Positions 6,610-7,469 of a stretch of 7,469 bases of DNA are shown here, one piece after another (within the stretch, counting starts at the first letter, position 1; each line of letters begins with the position of its first letter). The stretch comes from Sphingomonadaceae bacterium (lineage in GTDB: Bacteria; Pseudomonadota; Alphaproteobacteria; Sphingomonadales; Sphingomonadaceae), in NCBI GenBank assembly GCA_019454625.1, contig JACFNY010000094.1, forward strand, positions 1 to 7,469, read 5' to 3'. The notes under the pieces are model-generated. The model was not told where the DNA came from, did no database searches, and saw nothing but the letters and a program-made list of their open reading frames with translations. Position numbers and translations under genes: made by a program.

Positions 6610-7374
6610 GTGACGGCGGAGGTCATCCTCGTCGACGACGAACGGCTTGTCGCCAAACTCTACGGCCGCGCGGTTGAAGCCTCCGGTTACCGCGCGACGC
6701 TGTTCGGCGACGCCGAAGCCGCGTTCAAGCGCGTCGCCCAGCAGGAGCCGTCGCTGCTCGTCACCGATCTCAACATGCCCGGCCTTTCGGGCTACGCGCT
6801 CGCCGAGCGCATCATGGAGCGGGGCCTCAAGAGCTTTCCCATCATCCTGATGAGCGCCGACGACACCGCCGAACTGATCAAGGCGGGGGTCGCCTCGGGC
6901 GTGGACGATTTCCTCGTGAAGGGCGTGGGCTTCGACCGCTTCCGCGCGCGGCTCGATCACTGGATGAAGGGGCCGTTCGCCGGACTGCCGCCGCACGTGC
7001 GGGTCGCGGCGCGCGAAAGCCTCGCGCGGAGCGGCGCGCCGGAAACCCCGATCGCCTTCCTGCACGGCTCGCTCGACCGCATCACCGCGCGTGCGGCGGT
7101 GACGGTGGAGGACCTGCTCGACGCGGTGGGCGGCGAATACGGCCGCTCGGCGGCGGAGGCGCTGCGGCTTCTCGGGGTCATCGACGGCGTGCTCGCGCTC
7201 CTCGCCCGCTCGAACGGGCTGGCGCAGCTGCGGCGGCTGGAAGCGATGGTCGGCGTCGTCGACAGGCTCGGCGACCCGTGGCAGGCGCGCCTGCGCCCGC
7301 ATATCGACCGCTTCGAAACCGTGGCGCGCGACGCCACGTTCCGGCACGCCGCGCAGTCGCTGAGGCTCCGTTAG
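6610..7374 (+). CDS. Response regulator: receiver domain plus uncharacterised C-terminal region
   Basis: The protein is 254 residues long from a GTG start four bases after the mgtE stop, with no clear Shine-Dalgarno, so it is likely translated by coupling. Residues 1-120 form a CheY-like receiver: acidic pair D9/D10 (VDDE), phospho-acceptor D53 in LLVTDLNMPGLSGY, Ser82 in ILMSADD, and Lys104 in FLVKG. All key residues are present, so it should be phosphorylated by a histidine kinase, which is not in the window. Residues about 125-254 are Ala/Leu/Arg-rich and probably helical. I see no helix-turn-helix, GGDEF, EAL, HD-GYP, phosphatase or kinase motif there. Its output is therefore unknown; protein-protein interaction is one option. 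The stop TAG runs directly into the second hairpin repeat. A functional link to Mg2+ transport is possible from position only. Confidence 0.9.
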   Translation: MTAEVILVDDERLVAKLYGRAVEASGYRATLFGDAEAAFKRVAQQEPSLLVTDLNMPGLSGYALAERIMERGLKSFPIILMSADDTAELIKAGVASGVDDFLVKGVGFDRFRARLDHWMKGPFAGLPPHVRVAARESLARSGAPETPIAFLHGSLDRITARAAVTVEDLLDAVGGEYGRSAAEALRLLGVIDGVLALLARSNGLAQLRRLEAMVGVVDRLGDPWQARLRPHIDRFETVARDATFRHAAQSLRLR

Positions 7375-7469
7375 GACCGATCGCCATTCCGCCGATGCCG
7401 GGCTGCAAACGGCGGCTTTCTGCGCTTCCGGTGCTCACGTACCTTTAGTACGCTCCGCTCCGGTTCTCG
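7374..7469. repeat. Palindromic intergenic repeat, copy 2 (cut by window end)
   Basis: This segment aligns without gaps to 4676-4771 at a constant offset of 2698, with 9 mismatches in 96 bases. Five of these fall in the first 21 bases (the outer arm) and only four in the remaining 75. Three of those four are clustered in the centre, where GTACTATAAGTAC in copy 1 reads GTACCTTTAGTAC here. The right arm lies beyond the window. The alignment starts on the last base of the response regulator stop codon. Confidence 0.88.

Noticed and set aside
5687..6613. Continuation of the first mgtE frame to 6613 as a genuine alternative C-terminus
   Set aside because: The residues after 5687 are Arg/Ala/Gly-rich nonsense, while the +1 frame encodes clear CBS and membrane segments.
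5562..6656. 364-codon minus-strand frame opposite mgtE
   Set aside because: It shadows recognisable CBS and membrane-helix coding and has no hydrophobic or domain signature of its own.

Overview
The window reads as a stretch of chromosome from a G+C-rich alphaproteobacterium, most likely a member of the Sphingomonadales. This placement is an inference from strong G/C third-position bias, the style of the proteins (PhaB plus an RHH_4-type small protein, an alphaproteobacterial-style MgtE, DUF2061) and sphingomonad-like gene spacing. No rRNA, tRNA, CRISPR array, transposase or phage gene is visible, and coding density is high. The longest gene-free stretch is about 230 bases (4676-4905), and it is filled by a palindromic repeat and candidate operators.

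Layout. 2-259 (+) is the C-terminal tail of a molybdenum hydroxylase large subunit. Its stop overlaps the start of hemH, ferrochelatase (259-1278). After a 62-base gap with a strong Shine-Dalgarno comes phaB, acetoacetyl-CoA reductase (1341-2063), then a 71-residue ribbon-helix-helix protein (2070-2285). This rightward block collides tail-to-tail, with a 20-base overlap, with the leftward purE-purK pair (3815 down to 2266), which encodes the AIR carboxylation steps of purine synthesis. Divergent from purE is a soluble GGDEF diguanylate cyclase (3947-4675). Next come a large hairpin repeat (4676-4817), a 15-bp palindrome and a Fur-like box, and a 71-residue DUF2061 membrane protein (4906-5121). 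An mgtE magnesium transporter gene follows, broken by a frameshift near 5687 (5210-6605). Four bases after its stop starts a response regulator with an unrecognised C-terminal half (6610-7374). The window ends inside a second copy of the hairpin repeat (7374-7469).

The genes are mainly housekeeping (haem, PHB, purines, Mg2+) with two signalling genes (c-di-GMP synthesis and a receiver protein). The most notable points are (i) the repeat family, whose two copies each begin at the stop codon of a signalling gene, (ii) the mgtE frameshift, which fits an 11-base deletion between short CGCG repeats, (iii) the receiver protein with an unassigned output region, and (iv) a possible iron- or palindrome-controlled promoter for DUF2061. 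I did not find a clearly new multi-gene system.
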